Origin: Bosea sp. (in: a-proteobacteria)
GTDB taxonomy: Bacteria; Pseudomonadota; Alphaproteobacteria; Rhizobiales; Beijerinckiaceae
Reading direction: 5' to 3'
Assembly: GCF_023953965.1 (NCBI RefSeq)
Contig: NZ_JAMLIX010000001.1
Location: forward strand, 372,001 to 436,000
DNA length: 64,000 nt
Part shown: positions 27,028-35,476 of the stretch, piece by piece
Position numbering within the stretch: the first letter of the stretch is position 1
Layout: each line of letters opens with the position of its first letter
Notes under the pieces: generated by a model
Seen by the model: only the letters and a program-made list of their open reading frames with translations
Told to the model about the DNA's origin: nothing
Databases searched by the model: none
Translations under genes and position numbers: made by a program

Positions 27028-27822
27028 ATGACGGACGGCACGGCGCAAGCCCCGGTCCTCGACGGCGAGGGCGGCCCGGTCTGGCGGCGCATCGCCGACG
27101 ACCTGATGGCTGCGATCGAGCGCGAGGATTATCGGCCGGGCGATACGCTGCCGGCCTCGACCGCGCTGGCCGATCGTTACGGCGTGCATCGCCATACGGT
27201 GCGGCAGGCGTTCCGGCACCTTGCCGATCTCGGGCTGGTGACGGTGTCGCGCGGGCGCGGCACGCAGGTCGGCACCCCGCGCGTGCCCTACCCGATCGGC
27301 CGGCGCGTCAGCATGCGCAGCAATATGGGCAAGCTCGGTATCGTCGGCACGAGCCGCATGCTCTGCGCTAAGACGATCCGGGGCGAGGCGTCGGCCTGCG
27401 CGGCGCTCGGCCTGAAGGCCGGGGCGCCGCTCTGGCGTGTGCGGGGCGTGAGCCTGGCCGATGGCGTGCCGATGGGTACAAGCACGCATTGGCTCCCGGT
27501 CGAGCGCTTCCCGGCTTTCGACAGGGCCTATCGCGATGCGGAGGGCTCGATCACCGCCGCCTTCAAGCACTATGGCATCGCGGATTACGTGCGCCTGTCG
27601 ACGCGGCTGACGGCGCGGCTCGCCGATGAGCGCGAGGCGGGCTTGCTGGAAATCGCGCCGGCATCGGCGGTGATGGTCTCGTCCGCCATTGATGCGCTGC
27701 CGGACCTGACGCCGATCCACCTGGTTTCGAGCGTCTTCGCCGGCGCGCGCATGGAGATGGTGATCGAGCCTTTCGGGGATTCCCCCTCCCCCGCCCATCC
27801 CGGGCCAGCCCATGATGGCTGA
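27028..27822 (+). CDS. phnF: GntR/HutC family regulator of phosphonate metabolism PhnF
   Basis: Starting at the ATG at 27028 gives 264 residues; an earlier in-frame ATG at 26926 would run through the operator region. A GntR winged helix (about 15-85, with VWRRIADDLMAAIEREDY and YGVHRHTVRQAFRHLADLGL) is followed by a UTRA ligand domain ending VFAGARMEMVIEP. This is the PhnF arrangement. It is divergent from phnG and convergent with the phnE gene, whose stop is 2 bases away. Confidence 0.92.
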   Translation: MTDGTAQAPVLDGEGGPVWRRIADDLMAAIEREDYRPGDTLPASTALADRYGVHRHTVRQAFRHLADLGLVTVSRGRGTQVGTPRVPYPIGRRVSMRSNMGKLGIVGTSRMLCAKTIRGEASACAALGLKAGAPLWRVRGVSLADGVPMGTSTHWLPVERFPAFDRAYRDAEGSITAAFKHYGIADYVRLSTRLTARLADEREAGLLEIAPASAVMVSSAIDALPDLTPIHLVSSVFAGARMEMVIEPFGDSPSPAHPGPAHDG

Positions 27823-27824
27823 GC

Positions 27825-28679
27825 CTACACCGCCCGCTTGCCGATGACGGCGAAGCGCAGCTTGCCCGACAGGAAGTCGATGGCCGAGACGGCGGCGAGG
27901 ATCAGCAGGATCAGGAAGGAGACCTGCCGCCATTCCAGCGTGCGGATCGACTCCGCGAGATAGAGGCCGATGCCGCCTGCGCCGACGATGCCGATGATGG
28001 TCGAGGAGCGGGTGTTCGATTCGATGAAGTAGAGCACCTGGCTCGCGATCACCGGCAGCACCTGCGGCATGAGGCCGAAGCGGATCTCGTGCGCCTTGCC
28101 GCCGCCGACCGAGGCGACGCCCTCGACGGCCCTGCGGTCGGCGGCCTCGATCGCTTCCGAATAGAGCTTGCCGAAGGCGCCCAGATCGCTGGTCATGATG
28201 GCGAGCATGCCGGCGAATGGGCCCAGGCCCACGACATTCACCCAGATCAGCGCCCAGATCAGGGCATCGACGCCGCGCACCGTGTCGAGCGAGCGGCGGG
28301 CGAGGAAATGGACGATGCGGTTGGCGACGACGTTGCGCGCCGCGAGGAAACCGAAGGGCAAGGCGAGCGCCGCCGCCAGCACGGTGCCGAGGAAGGCGAT
28401 GGCGACGGTCTCGATGAGCGCCTTCGCGAAGATGACGGCGCGCGCCCAGGAGCCGGGATCGGGCGGCAGCATCAGCACGACGAAGCTGCCGAGATTGCCG
28501 ACCCCGGAGACGATCTTCCAGAGCGAGGTTTCGAGCGTCGTCAGCCCGTAGACGAAGAGGCCGAGCAGCGCGGCAACGGTGGCGATCGTCGTGAGCCTGG
28601 CCTTGAGCGAGCCGCGGATAGCGGCCTCGTGGCGGCGCAGGATGTCGGCGCGTTCGGCGATCGAGAGGGTAAGGCTCAT
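27825..28679 (-). CDS. phnE: Phosphonate ABC transporter permease PhnE (second copy)
   Basis: Start at 28679 (MSLTLSIAERADI) gives 284 residues with about six membrane segments and the permease motif region ASVGGGKAHEIRFGLMPQVLP, typical of PhnE. Its ATG overlaps the stop of the other phnE (4 bases), so the two subunits are co-translated and probably form a heterodimer channel. Two PhnE genes per operon are usual in rhizobia. Confidence 0.95.
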   Translation of the reverse strand: MSLTLSIAERADILRRHEAAIRGSLKARLTTIATVAALLGLFVYGLTTLETSLWKIVSGVGNLGSFVVLMLPPDPGSWARAVIFAKALIETVAIAFLGTVLAAALALPFGFLAARNVVANRIVHFLARRSLDTVRGVDALIWALIWVNVVGLGPFAGMLAIMTSDLGAFGKLYSEAIEAADRRAVEGVASVGGGKAHEIRFGLMPQVLPVIASQVLYFIESNTRSSTIIGIVGAGGIGLYLAESIRTLEWRQVSFLILLILAAVSAIDFLSGKLRFAVIGKRAV

Positions 28680-29557
28680 CTGCGATGCTCCAGGCTGAGG
28701 AGGGCATGGCGCAGCCGCTCCGTGCCGTAGTCGATCAGCATCACGGCGACGATGATCAGCAGCAGGATGGCGCTGACATCGGTGAAGTAGAACTTGCGGA
28801 TCGCCTCGATCAGGTCCTGGCCGATGCCGCCGGCGCCGACGAAGCCCATGATCGAGGCGCCGCGGACATTGATCTCGAAGCGCAGCAGCGCATAGCTCGC
28901 GAAGTTCGAGAGCACCTGCGGCACGACCGCGAAGCGCACGACCTGCCACCACCCGGCACCGGTGGCGGTGACGCCGTCGACCGGCTTCAAATCGATGTTC
29001 TCGACCACTTCGGAGAAGAGCTTGCCCAGCGCTCCCGTGGTGTGGATCGCGATCGCGAGCACGCCGGGCAGCGGTCCCAACCCGAAAGCGATGACGAAGA
29101 TCAGTGCGAAGACGATCTCGGGGACAGTGCGGCAGAACTCGAAAAAGCGGCGCGTGACGAAGCGCAGCCAGGCGGAGCGGCCGAGATTGGCGGCGGCCGA
29201 AAAGCAGAGCAGGACGGCGCCGGCGGTCCCGAGCACCGTGCCGACATAGGCGATGAGAACGGTCTGCCAGAGCAGCTTGAGCCAGCCCTTCAGGCCCCAA
29301 TACCATTCGGAAAGGTCTGCGCCGAGGCTGGCGAGCCTGAGCGTCGGCAGCGTCTCGTGGATGTATTTGGGGAAGCGGCCGATGTTCTCGGCGAATCTGG
29401 CGAGATCGACTTCAGCGCCACGGGCCGAAAGCAGCACGCAGGCGATGAACACGGCGACGCCGATCAGGGTCTGCCGGCGCTTGACGGACGAAGCCTGCCG
29501 GTAGGCCTCGGCATGGACCCGGATGACGGGGTCGTTGCGGTCGATCGCGAGGGTCAT
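28676..29557 (-). CDS. phnE: Phosphonate ABC transporter permease PhnE (first copy)
   Basis: The start at 29557 (MTLAIDRNDPVIRV) gives 293 residues; an upstream ATG at 29752 would translate the intergenic repeats and is rejected. The conserved PhnE block is ATGAGWWQVVRFAVVPQVLSNF, with GFVGAGGIGQDLIEAIR near the C-terminus. It pairs with the following PhnE, with PhnD as receptor and PhnC as ATPase. A 267-base gap with hairpins separates it from phnD. Confidence 0.94.
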   Translation of the reverse strand: MTLAIDRNDPVIRVHAEAYRQASSVKRRQTLIGVAVFIACVLLSARGAEVDLARFAENIGRFPKYIHETLPTLRLASLGADLSEWYWGLKGWLKLLWQTVLIAYVGTVLGTAGAVLLCFSAAANLGRSAWLRFVTRRFFEFCRTVPEIVFALIFVIAFGLGPLPGVLAIAIHTTGALGKLFSEVVENIDLKPVDGVTATGAGWWQVVRFAVVPQVLSNFASYALLRFEINVRGASIMGFVGAGGIGQDLIEAIRKFYFTDVSAILLLIIVAVMLIDYGTERLRHALLSLEHRR

Positions 29558-29824
29558 GAACCGTGTGGTCCCTTGCCGACAGGGGCGCGGGGAACCCTCT
29601 CCCACAGGGAGAAGGCAGGGTAAGAGGTAGGCCGCTAACCGGAAATGCCGGGAGGTGGCCGCTGCGTTGGCGAGGCCCGAGCCAACCGGTCCAACGGCCG
29701 ACACCTCACCCCTGCCCCCCTCACTGATCTCGGGCTTGCCCGAGATCAGCATTCAGAGTGTCGAAGTCGGCAACAACCGACTTCGATGCAGGAGATGGGT
29801 TCCGGTCGCGGCCAGGCGTGCGTC
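29558..29824. repeat. Hairpin-rich gap between phnD and phnE
   Basis: This gap holds two perfect hairpins: arms of 10 bases with a 2-base loop at 29726-29747 (GATCTCGGGC...), and arms of 10 bases with a 6-base loop at 29761-29786 (TCGAAGTCGG...). Near 29596 lies a CCCTCTCCCACAGGGAGAAGG fragment like that in phnI. In the minus-strand transcript the hairpins follow phnD, so they could protect or partly stop the RNA after the abundant binding-protein message. Confidence 0.7.
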
Positions 29825-30739
29825 TTACGACGACTTCTTCTTGCGCAGGTCGTCGACGAACCGGTTGAGTTCGATGATCGGATCATAGGCCTTGTTGTCG
29901 ACGGCGACGAGCGGGCCGGCCTTGCCTTCGTAGATCTTGTCGAAGGCCGCCTTGTCCTTGCTGGCGAGGTTGAGCACCGCGTCGCGGATGCTGGCCTTGA
30001 GATCGTCCGGCAGGTCCGTGAGATAGGCGATCGGCGAGTTCACGATCTGCTCGGACTTGTAGATGATCCGGAAATCCTCGGCCTTGGCCATGCTCTTGCG
30101 GGCCATGCGCTGGAGGTTCGATTCCTGCTCGTCGTTCCACCAGTTGGCGGCGACGTCGACCGTCCCCTGCTGCAGGGCGATGATCGCGTTCTCGTGGCTG
30201 CCGGTGTAGACGACCTTGCCGAAGAAGGTTTCCGGCTCGATCTTCATGCCGTTCAGCGCGAAGCGCGGCACGTTGTTGCCCGAGGTGGAGTTCGGGTCGA
30301 CGAGGCCGAGATTCCTGCCCTTGAGGTCCTCGATCGTCCGATAGGGCGAATCCTTCTTCACGTAGAAGACTGAATAATAGCCCTTGGTACCGTCGAGATT
30401 GGTCTCGATGGCGAAGGCGTCTGTCCTGGCACCGGTCATCCGGGCGCGGGCGAAGGAGGCTGGGCCATAGGAGGCGATGTGGATGTTGCCGGCGCGCTGG
30501 CCCTCGATGATGGCGGCGTAGTCGTTGGCGATGCGCAGCGTCACCTTGGTGCCGAGCTCCTTGGCGAGATAGTTCACGAAGGGAGTGTAGCGCTCGACGA
30601 CGCCCGAGGCGTTCTCCGATGGGATGATGGCGAAGACGAGCTCGGGATACTTCGCCTTCCAGTCCTGGGCGAAGGCCGGGGTCGCGATGAGCGCGAAGCC
30701 GGCAGCGGTGAGCTTGAGGGCATGGCGACGGGTCAGCAT
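29825..30739 (-). CDS. phnD: Phosphonate ABC transporter binding protein PhnD
   Basis: A 304-residue exported protein; the N-terminus MLTRRHALKLTAAGFALIATPAFAQ is a signal peptide, possibly Tat type because of its twin arginines. The mature part has the PhnD blocks FAIIPSENASGVVERYTPFVNYLAKELG and SYGPASFARA (about 91-100), and the YTGSHENAI segment. It binds phosphonates in the periplasm for the PhnCE transporter. Length is normal. Confidence 0.95.
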   Translation of the reverse strand: MLTRRHALKLTAAGFALIATPAFAQDWKAKYPELVFAIIPSENASGVVERYTPFVNYLAKELGTKVTLRIANDYAAIIEGQRAGNIHIASYGPASFARARMTGARTDAFAIETNLDGTKGYYSVFYVKKDSPYRTIEDLKGRNLGLVDPNSTSGNNVPRFALNGMKIEPETFFGKVVYTGSHENAIIALQQGTVDVAANWWNDEQESNLQRMARKSMAKAEDFRIIYKSEQIVNSPIAYLTDLPDDLKASIRDAVLNLASKDKAAFDKIYEGKAGPLVAVDNKAYDPIIELNRFVDDLRKKKSS

Positions 30740-30793
30740 TGGGTCTGCTCCTTTGGGTGATAAAGTCTACTTGCGCGTGGTCGATGGGGCGGC

Positions 30794-31612
30794 TCAGGCG
30801 ATCTTCTGCCTGGTGCGCTTCGCTTCGGCGGTGGCGATGGCGTCGAGTGCGTCGAGCGCCTCGGCGCCGGCATCCCTGGCTTCGATGCCGTAGAGCCCGG
30901 CAGCGACCTCGCGGGTCAGCGCTTGCGGCACGTCGTCGAAGACGACCCTGCCGGCGGCCATGCCGACCAGCCGGTCGCAATATTTCGCCGCGATATCGAG
31001 GTCGTGCAGGTTGCAGACCACGGTGATGCCGTGCTCGCGGTTGATCCGGAACAGCGCATCCATCACGATTTGGGTGTTGCGCGGGTCGAGCGAGGCGATC
31101 GGCTCGTCGGCCAGGATGATGTGCGGTTCCTGCACCAGGGCGCGGGCGATGGCGACGCGCTGCTGCTGGCCGCCCGAAAGGGTCTCGGCGCGCTGTGCGA
31201 GCAGATGGCCCATGTCGAGCCGTTCGAGCTCGGCGATGGCACGGATCTTGTCGTCCTCTGCGAAGCTCTTCACCAGCGTCAGCGCCGCCGCGCGATGGTT
31301 GAGCCGACCGAGCAGCACGTTGGTCATGACGTCGAGGCGACCGACGAGGTTGAACTGCTGGAAGATCATCGCGGTGTCGCGGCGCCAGCGCCGAAGCGCG
31401 GTGCCCTTCAGCGCCGTGATGTCGCGATCCTCGCAGAAGATGCGGCCGTTGCTGGGCTCCGCAAGGCGGTTCAGCATGCGCAGCAGCGTCGATTTGCCGG
31501 CTCCGGAGCGGCCGATGACGCCGACCATCTCACCGGCGGGAATGGACAGGGAGACATCGTCGACGGCGTTCCTGTCGCCGAAACGCTTGGTCAGGTTTTC
31601 GATCCGCAACAT
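30794..31612 (-). CDS. phnC: Phosphonate ABC transporter ATP-binding protein PhnC
   Basis: The start at 31612 (MLRIENLTKRFG) gives 272 residues. Walker A is GRSGAGKST, signature LSGGQQQRVAIARAL, Walker B IILADEPIASLD. The same frame stays open upstream to 31990, but that stretch encodes the end of an IalB-type relic and is not part of PhnC. First gene of the phnCDEE operon, with a Pho box 102 bases before the start. Confidence 0.95.
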   Translation of the reverse strand: MLRIENLTKRFGDRNAVDDVSLSIPAGEMVGVIGRSGAGKSTLLRMLNRLAEPSNGRIFCEDRDITALKGTALRRWRRDTAMIFQQFNLVGRLDVMTNVLLGRLNHRAAALTLVKSFAEDDKIRAIAELERLDMGHLLAQRAETLSGGQQQRVAIARALVQEPHIILADEPIASLDPRNTQIVMDALFRINREHGITVVCNLHDLDIAAKYCDRLVGMAAGRVVFDDVPQALTREVAAGLYGIEARDAGAEALDALDAIATAEAKRTRQKIA

Positions 31613-31713
31613 GAAAGTTTCTCGAAGCCGTCGTTTCCCATGGCCACGACGCCGGCTGGGCTTGGCCACCGCCGCCATGGACCGTGCACGGGAAGGAGCG
31701 CTATCGGGTCGAG

Positions 31714-31731
31714 ATGACAGCGTCGTGACGG
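31714..31731 (-). promoter_or_regulatory. Pho box upstream of phnC
   Basis: On the minus strand the sequence is CCGTCAC-GACG-CTGTCAT, two 7-base repeats separated by 4 bases, 12 of 14 matches to the alphaproteobacterial PhoB consensus CTGTCAT-N4-CTGTCAT. The distance to the phnC ATG is about 102 bases, suitable for phosphate-starvation activation of the transporter operon. Confidence 0.75.
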
Positions 31732-31783
31732 CTTCGGCGGAGTGGTTCGAGAAGCTCACCCTCAGCGTGAAAGGACTGCGACC

Positions 31784-32112
31784 CCGATCGAGTGCCGCTG
31801 CGAATCCCTGCAGTGGAATTGAGAATGGGGTGGGCACACCGCCGCCTGCCGTCGCTTGGATCTTCAGCGTCGTGCCGGTGCGCAGGACCGCGAGCACCGG
31901 CGCATCGAAGCTGGCAGAGACGAGGCAGCCTGCCGGCAAACAGGAGCGGAACCGCAGCGGTGGGAGCGCGGGCTTCTCGTCGATCCGCAAGGTCAGCCGG
32001 CGTCGGGGGCGAGCCCGAACGGCGGGACCAGCGTTCCCGAGGCGCTATTGCCGTCCGACACACCAAGAGCCCAACCCAGACAGGCCGCAGACACCAGGAT
32101 GCTGCCCGTCAT
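31784..32112 (-). pseudogene. Relic of an IalB-family (invasion-associated locus B) protein
   Basis: The minus strand has a start at 32112 with a signal-peptide-like N-terminus (MTGSILVSAACLGWALGV) that stops at 31993. In a second frame the C-terminal part of an IalB protein continues: RLTLRIDEKPALPPLRF, then RSCLPAGCLVSASFDAPVL, then TTLKIQATAGG and FSIPLQGFAAALDR. The central 60-70 residues are missing and the frames differ, so this is an internally deleted gene. Its C-terminal frame has lost its stop and runs open into phnC. The identification rests on recalled family motifs. Confidence 0.55.
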
Positions 32113-32295
32113 GCTCGACGCCGCACCACCAGCGGGCGAGGAATGCTTGTTGATCCGCGGTGCTGGACCGGGCCGGCAGATCAATTCGATATGCCGAATG
32201 TAAACATTTGGCGGCCGCTCTTTATCGCGGCCCCAAACCGCTTCAGCATTCCCCTGCCCGTAGCGGCTCGAAGACAGGTAAAAGCAACGGCGACA

Positions 32296-32566
32296 ATGGA
32301 ACCGGCGACGAAAGAAATCGTTGAGGATTTTTCGTCTGCGGACGGGCTCCGGCGCGTCCGGCGCAAGCATTATGGTCGGTATATTTCTGGAATACTGGTC
32401 ATATCCTTTTTGATTTTCATCATTCTGGCGTTTCGCGACGGAATGATCGAATGGAGCGTCGTGGCCGAATTCCTGACGGCCGAATCGATCCTGATCGGGC
32501 TCGGCAAGACCGTCGCCCGCATCAGCGCGAGCTTTTCGTCGAGATCGGCCGTCAGCATCGCCGGAT
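32296..32566 (+). pseudogene. 5' fragment of an amino-acid ABC transporter permease
   Basis: The frame starts MEPATKEIVEDFSSADGLRRVRRKHYGRY, followed by a hydrophobic segment and FRDGMIEWSVVAEFLTAESILIGLGKTV. This is the usual cytoplasmic tail and first helix of polar amino-acid permeases. Homology ends at about residue 75, and after 15 unrelated residues a stop comes at 32564. About two thirds of the protein are missing. The preceding 180 bases are non-coding and AT-richer (GAATGTAAACATTTGG near 32199), perhaps the old promoter. Confidence 0.65.
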
Positions 32567-32577
32567 GAATCTCCGCG

Positions 32578-33281
32578 GTGAACCGGTCGAGCGAGCTGGA
32601 ACGGCTGCGCGCCAAATACGGCGAGGCCGGCGGCGGCGATATCCACGACCCGGCGGGGTCACCCCGCTTTCGGTGGGCGGCGATCATTCGATCTCGCAGT
32701 CGATCCTTCGCGCGGTCGGCGAGAAGCGACCCGTCGGCATGATCCATATCGACGCGCATTGCGACACCAGCGGTCCTTACGAGGGCTCCCGGTTCCATCA
32801 TGGCGGCCCGTTCCGGCAGGCGGTGCTGGATGGCGTGCTCGATCCGCGCCGCATCATCCAGATCGGCATTCGCGGCGGGGCGGAATATCTCTGGGAATTC
32901 TCCCGTGATTCCGGGATGACGGTGATCCATGCCGACGAATTCGCCCGCATGGGCGTCGAGGCGGTCATCGCCGAGGCGCGCCGCGTGGCCGGCGGCGGTC
33001 CGACCTACCTGACCTTCGACATCGACAGCCTGGACCCGGCATTCGCGCCGGGGACGGGCACGCCCGAAATCGGCGGCCTGACCTCCCTCCAGGCGCTGAT
33101 GCTCCTGCGCGGGCTGGGAGGGATCGACTATGTCGGCGGTGATCTGGTCGAGGTCGCGCCGCAATACGACGCGACGACCAATACGGCACAGGCGGGAGCC
33201 CAGGTCCTGTTCACCATCTTCAGCCTGCTGGCGCTCGCCGTGACGGCCCGCCGCTCGTCGGCATCGACACCGGAGGGCTGA
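32578..33281 (+). pseudogene. Agmatinase/arginase-family ureohydrolase, internally deleted and frameshifted
   Basis: A GTG at 32578 opens ELERLRAKYGEAGGGDIHDP, the N-terminus style of rhizobial agmatinases. Near 32650 the homology jumps to another frame: GVTPLSVGGDHS, IHIDAHCDT, then FDIDSLDPAFAPGTGTPE and the C-terminus. The metal-binding His and Asp motifs (GGDHS, DAHCD, DIDSLDP) remain, but about 100 residues including the first conserved block are absent and the frames do not join. Thus the gene should be inactive unless an internal start is used. Together with the permease fragment it looks like a collapsed guanidino/amine uptake-and-hydrolysis cluster. Confidence 0.7.
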
Positions 33282-33372
33282 GCGCCCCATCGAATGGAAC
33301 GCGTCGCGGTCCCTGCGACTCTTCCTTCGGCGCCGAAGCGCCCTCGCCTGGAAGCAGACGCAGCCGACCGGA

Positions 33373-34455
33373 CTATGCAGCTCGGTCGACGCCCCTGGCG
33401 GCGACCAGCTGCCTCACGCGCGGGATCAGTTCGCCGCCGTATTGAACGGCGTCGGCGATCGGGTCGAAGCCGCGGATCAGGATGCTGGTCACGCCGAGAT
33501 CGTAATAGTCGATGATGGCTTCGGCGACCTGGTCGGGCGTGCCGACGAGCGAGGTGGAATTGCCCTTGGCGCCGGTCAGCGCCGCGAGCCCCGTCCAGAG
33601 CCGCTTGTCGAGCCGCGGGCCTTTCGCGGCGGCCTCCAGCAGGCGGCGCGAACCCTCGTTCGCCGGTCCCTGCGCCGTGCGGGCGAAGCCGCTCAGGGCG
33701 ATGCGGGCCTTGGCGGTTTCGAGGATGCGGTCGGCCTTGGCCCAGGCCGCTTCCTCGGTATCGGCCAGGATCGGCCGCAGCGAGAGCGAGAAGCGCGGCT
33801 GGCGCCCGTGCGTCTGGGCGGCGGCGCGCACGCGGGCGATCAGCTCGCGGACCTGGTCGTGCGTCTCGCCCCAGAGCGCGTAGATGTCGGCATGGCGGCC
33901 CGCGACCGCGATCGCCGCGTCGGAAGCCCCCCCGAAATAGACCGGGATCGGCGCCTTGAGCGGCTTCACTTCGGAGAAACCGCGGCGGACCCGATAATAA
34001 GCGCCGTCATAGTCGAAGGGTTCGGCGCTCGACCATTCCTTGCGGACGATGTCGAGATATTCGCTCGTGCGCGCGTAGCGCTCGTCCTTGGTCAGGGCGT
34101 CGCCATCCTGCGCGAGCTCGGCGTCGTCGCCGCCGGTGATGATGTGGACGCCGACGCGCCCGCCGCTGATGTGGTCCAGCGTCGCGAGCTGGCGGGCCGC
34201 GACGGTCGGCGCGGTGAAACCGGGACGATGCGCGATCATCAGTTTCAGCCGCCGCGTCACGGAGGCCGCATGCTGCGCGATCAGGATGCTCTCCGGCGAT
34301 GTCGCGTGGAAGGCGAAGAGCACGCGGTCGAAGCCGCCCTGTTCCTGCGCCTTGGCGAGAGTCTCGACATAGGTGAGGTCGATGACGGGGCCGCTGCGCG
34401 CCACGGTCTCCGAGGCCGGATGATTGCCGACAAAGCCGATGAATTCGATGCTCAT
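33373..34455 (-). CDS. LLM-class FMN-dependent monooxygenase, SsuD/MsuD-like
   Basis: A 360-residue luciferase-fold enzyme of the alkanesulfonate monooxygenase group, which uses FMNH2 and O2 to release sulfite. Markers are MIAHRPGFTAPTVAARQLATLD (about 92-113), GRVGVHIITGGDDAE and FGGASDAA. Length is near SsuD (about 380). It is followed upstream by an FMN reductase gene on the same strand, and faces a sulfonate ABC transporter operon. The exact sulfonate cannot be read from the sequence; nitrilotriacetate- or sulfone-type substrates are alternatives in this family. Confidence 0.88.
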   Translation of the reverse strand: MSIEFIGFVGNHPASETVARSGPVIDLTYVETLAKAQEQGGFDRVLFAFHATSPESILIAQHAASVTRRLKLMIAHRPGFTAPTVAARQLATLDHISGGRVGVHIITGGDDAELAQDGDALTKDERYARTSEYLDIVRKEWSSAEPFDYDGAYYRVRRGFSEVKPLKAPIPVYFGGASDAAIAVAGRHADIYALWGETHDQVRELIARVRAAAQTHGRQPRFSLSLRPILADTEEAAWAKADRILETAKARIALSGFARTAQGPANEGSRRLLEAAAKGPRLDKRLWTGLAALTGAKGNSTSLVGTPDQVAEAIIDYYDLGVTSILIRGFDPIADAVQYGGELIPRVRQLVAARGVDRAA

Positions 34456-34492
34456 GGTCGAAGCTCCTGTAGCGGGGATGGGCGATTCGGGG

Positions 34493-35059
34493 TCATTCGG
34501 CGGCGAGCAGGGCCGGCACCCGCCGGGCCTGCGGCAGCAGCCGTCCGACCTCGTCCACGCTCTGGCGAATCCGGGCGAGCAGCGCCTGCGATGTGACGCG
34601 ACCGTCCTCGATGTCGCGCTCGGCGGCGTAGAGGGCGGTCGGCGCGCTGTGGACGGCGAAGAAGCCGAAAAGCGGCCGCAGCTGATGCTCGACGACCAGC
34701 GCGTGCCGGTCGCCGCCGCCGGTCGCGGCCAGGATCACGGGCTTGCCGGCCAGGGCGAGCGGGTCGATCAGGTCGAAGAGATGCTTGAACAGGCCGGAAT
34801 AGCTGCCCTTGTAGGTCGGGCTGGCGACGACGAGGACGTCGGCAGCGAGGATCGCCTCGACGATTCCCCTCGCCTGCGGGTCGAGCTCGCTGAGCCGGCG
34901 CGCGGTGCCGAGCGAGGGACTAAGATCGACGAGATCGTGGATCGCGGCCTCGCCGCCGAGCCGCGCCGCGGCGGTCTCCGCTACGGTCGTCACCAGAGCG
35001 CGTGTGCGGGAGGGGCGGGCCGGATTTCCCGAGAAGCCCGTGATGCGAAGATCTGCCAT
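34493..35059 (-). CDS. ssuE: NADPH-dependent FMN reductase (SsuE/MsuE-like)
   Basis: Start at 35059 (MADLRITGFSGNPARPSRT) gives 188 residues, the SsuE size. The flavodoxin-like phosphate loop is GFSGNPARPSRTRAL and the family block ASPTYKGSYSGLFKHLFDLI lies at about 78-97. It supplies reduced FMN to the monooxygenase gene 37 bases downstream on the same strand. It is the first gene of this small minus-strand operon. Confidence 0.88.
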   Translation of the reverse strand: MADLRITGFSGNPARPSRTRALVTTVAETAAARLGGEAAIHDLVDLSPSLGTARRLSELDPQARGIVEAILAADVLVVASPTYKGSYSGLFKHLFDLIDPLALAGKPVILAATGGGDRHALVVEHQLRPLFGFFAVHSAPTALYAAERDIEDGRVTSQALLARIRQSVDEVGRLLPQARRVPALLAAE

Positions 35060-35476
35060 CGGCCGTTCCTTGCCTGCCGTTCCTTGCCTTGAGACGCCGA
35101 AACGCCTCCGCTGCTGTCGGCGAGGCGCCTGCCTGCCCTGAGAATTCGGCAAAATCGTTCGTTTAGTCAAACGAAATGATCTTTTAAAGATACGATCGAT
35201 TGGAGGCGGGCTTTTCGTTTTTCGGGGTGTCGCGAGATACATCGTCTCGATTTCAGGACGCTGCCGAGGACGAGCGAGCATGAGCGGAGACGGTCATGCT
35301 CGGGGCGGCGGCGGAGAGAGAAAAAGATTTTATCTCCCAATCGGTATCGCAGAACAAAGTATTCGTTACGACCCAAAATCATAATTTGCCTGCCGCCCGA
35401 CGATACAAACCGCCTCCCCGTTCGCAATATCTGATCGTAATGCTATCGTCATGGCATCGATATTTGGAGCGAAGAG
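35060..35476. promoter_or_regulatory. Divergent promoter region of the sulfonate module with inverted repeat
   Basis: A 417-base gap without a credible gene. Much of it is AT-richer than its surroundings. TTCGTTT-AGTC-AAACGAA at 35158-35175 is a perfect 7-base inverted repeat with 4-base spacer, about 100 bases before the ssuE start, a candidate operator (for example of a LysR-type sulfur regulator). A second AT-rich block at 35320-35400 would suit the promoter of the cupin gene. Confidence 0.55.

Noticed and set aside
32370..32600. Minus-strand peptide (RFTAEIHPAMLTADLDEKLALMRA) as the end of a further gene
   Set aside because: No family recognised and it is opposite the permease relic and ureohydrolase start; could be another relic but evidence is too weak.
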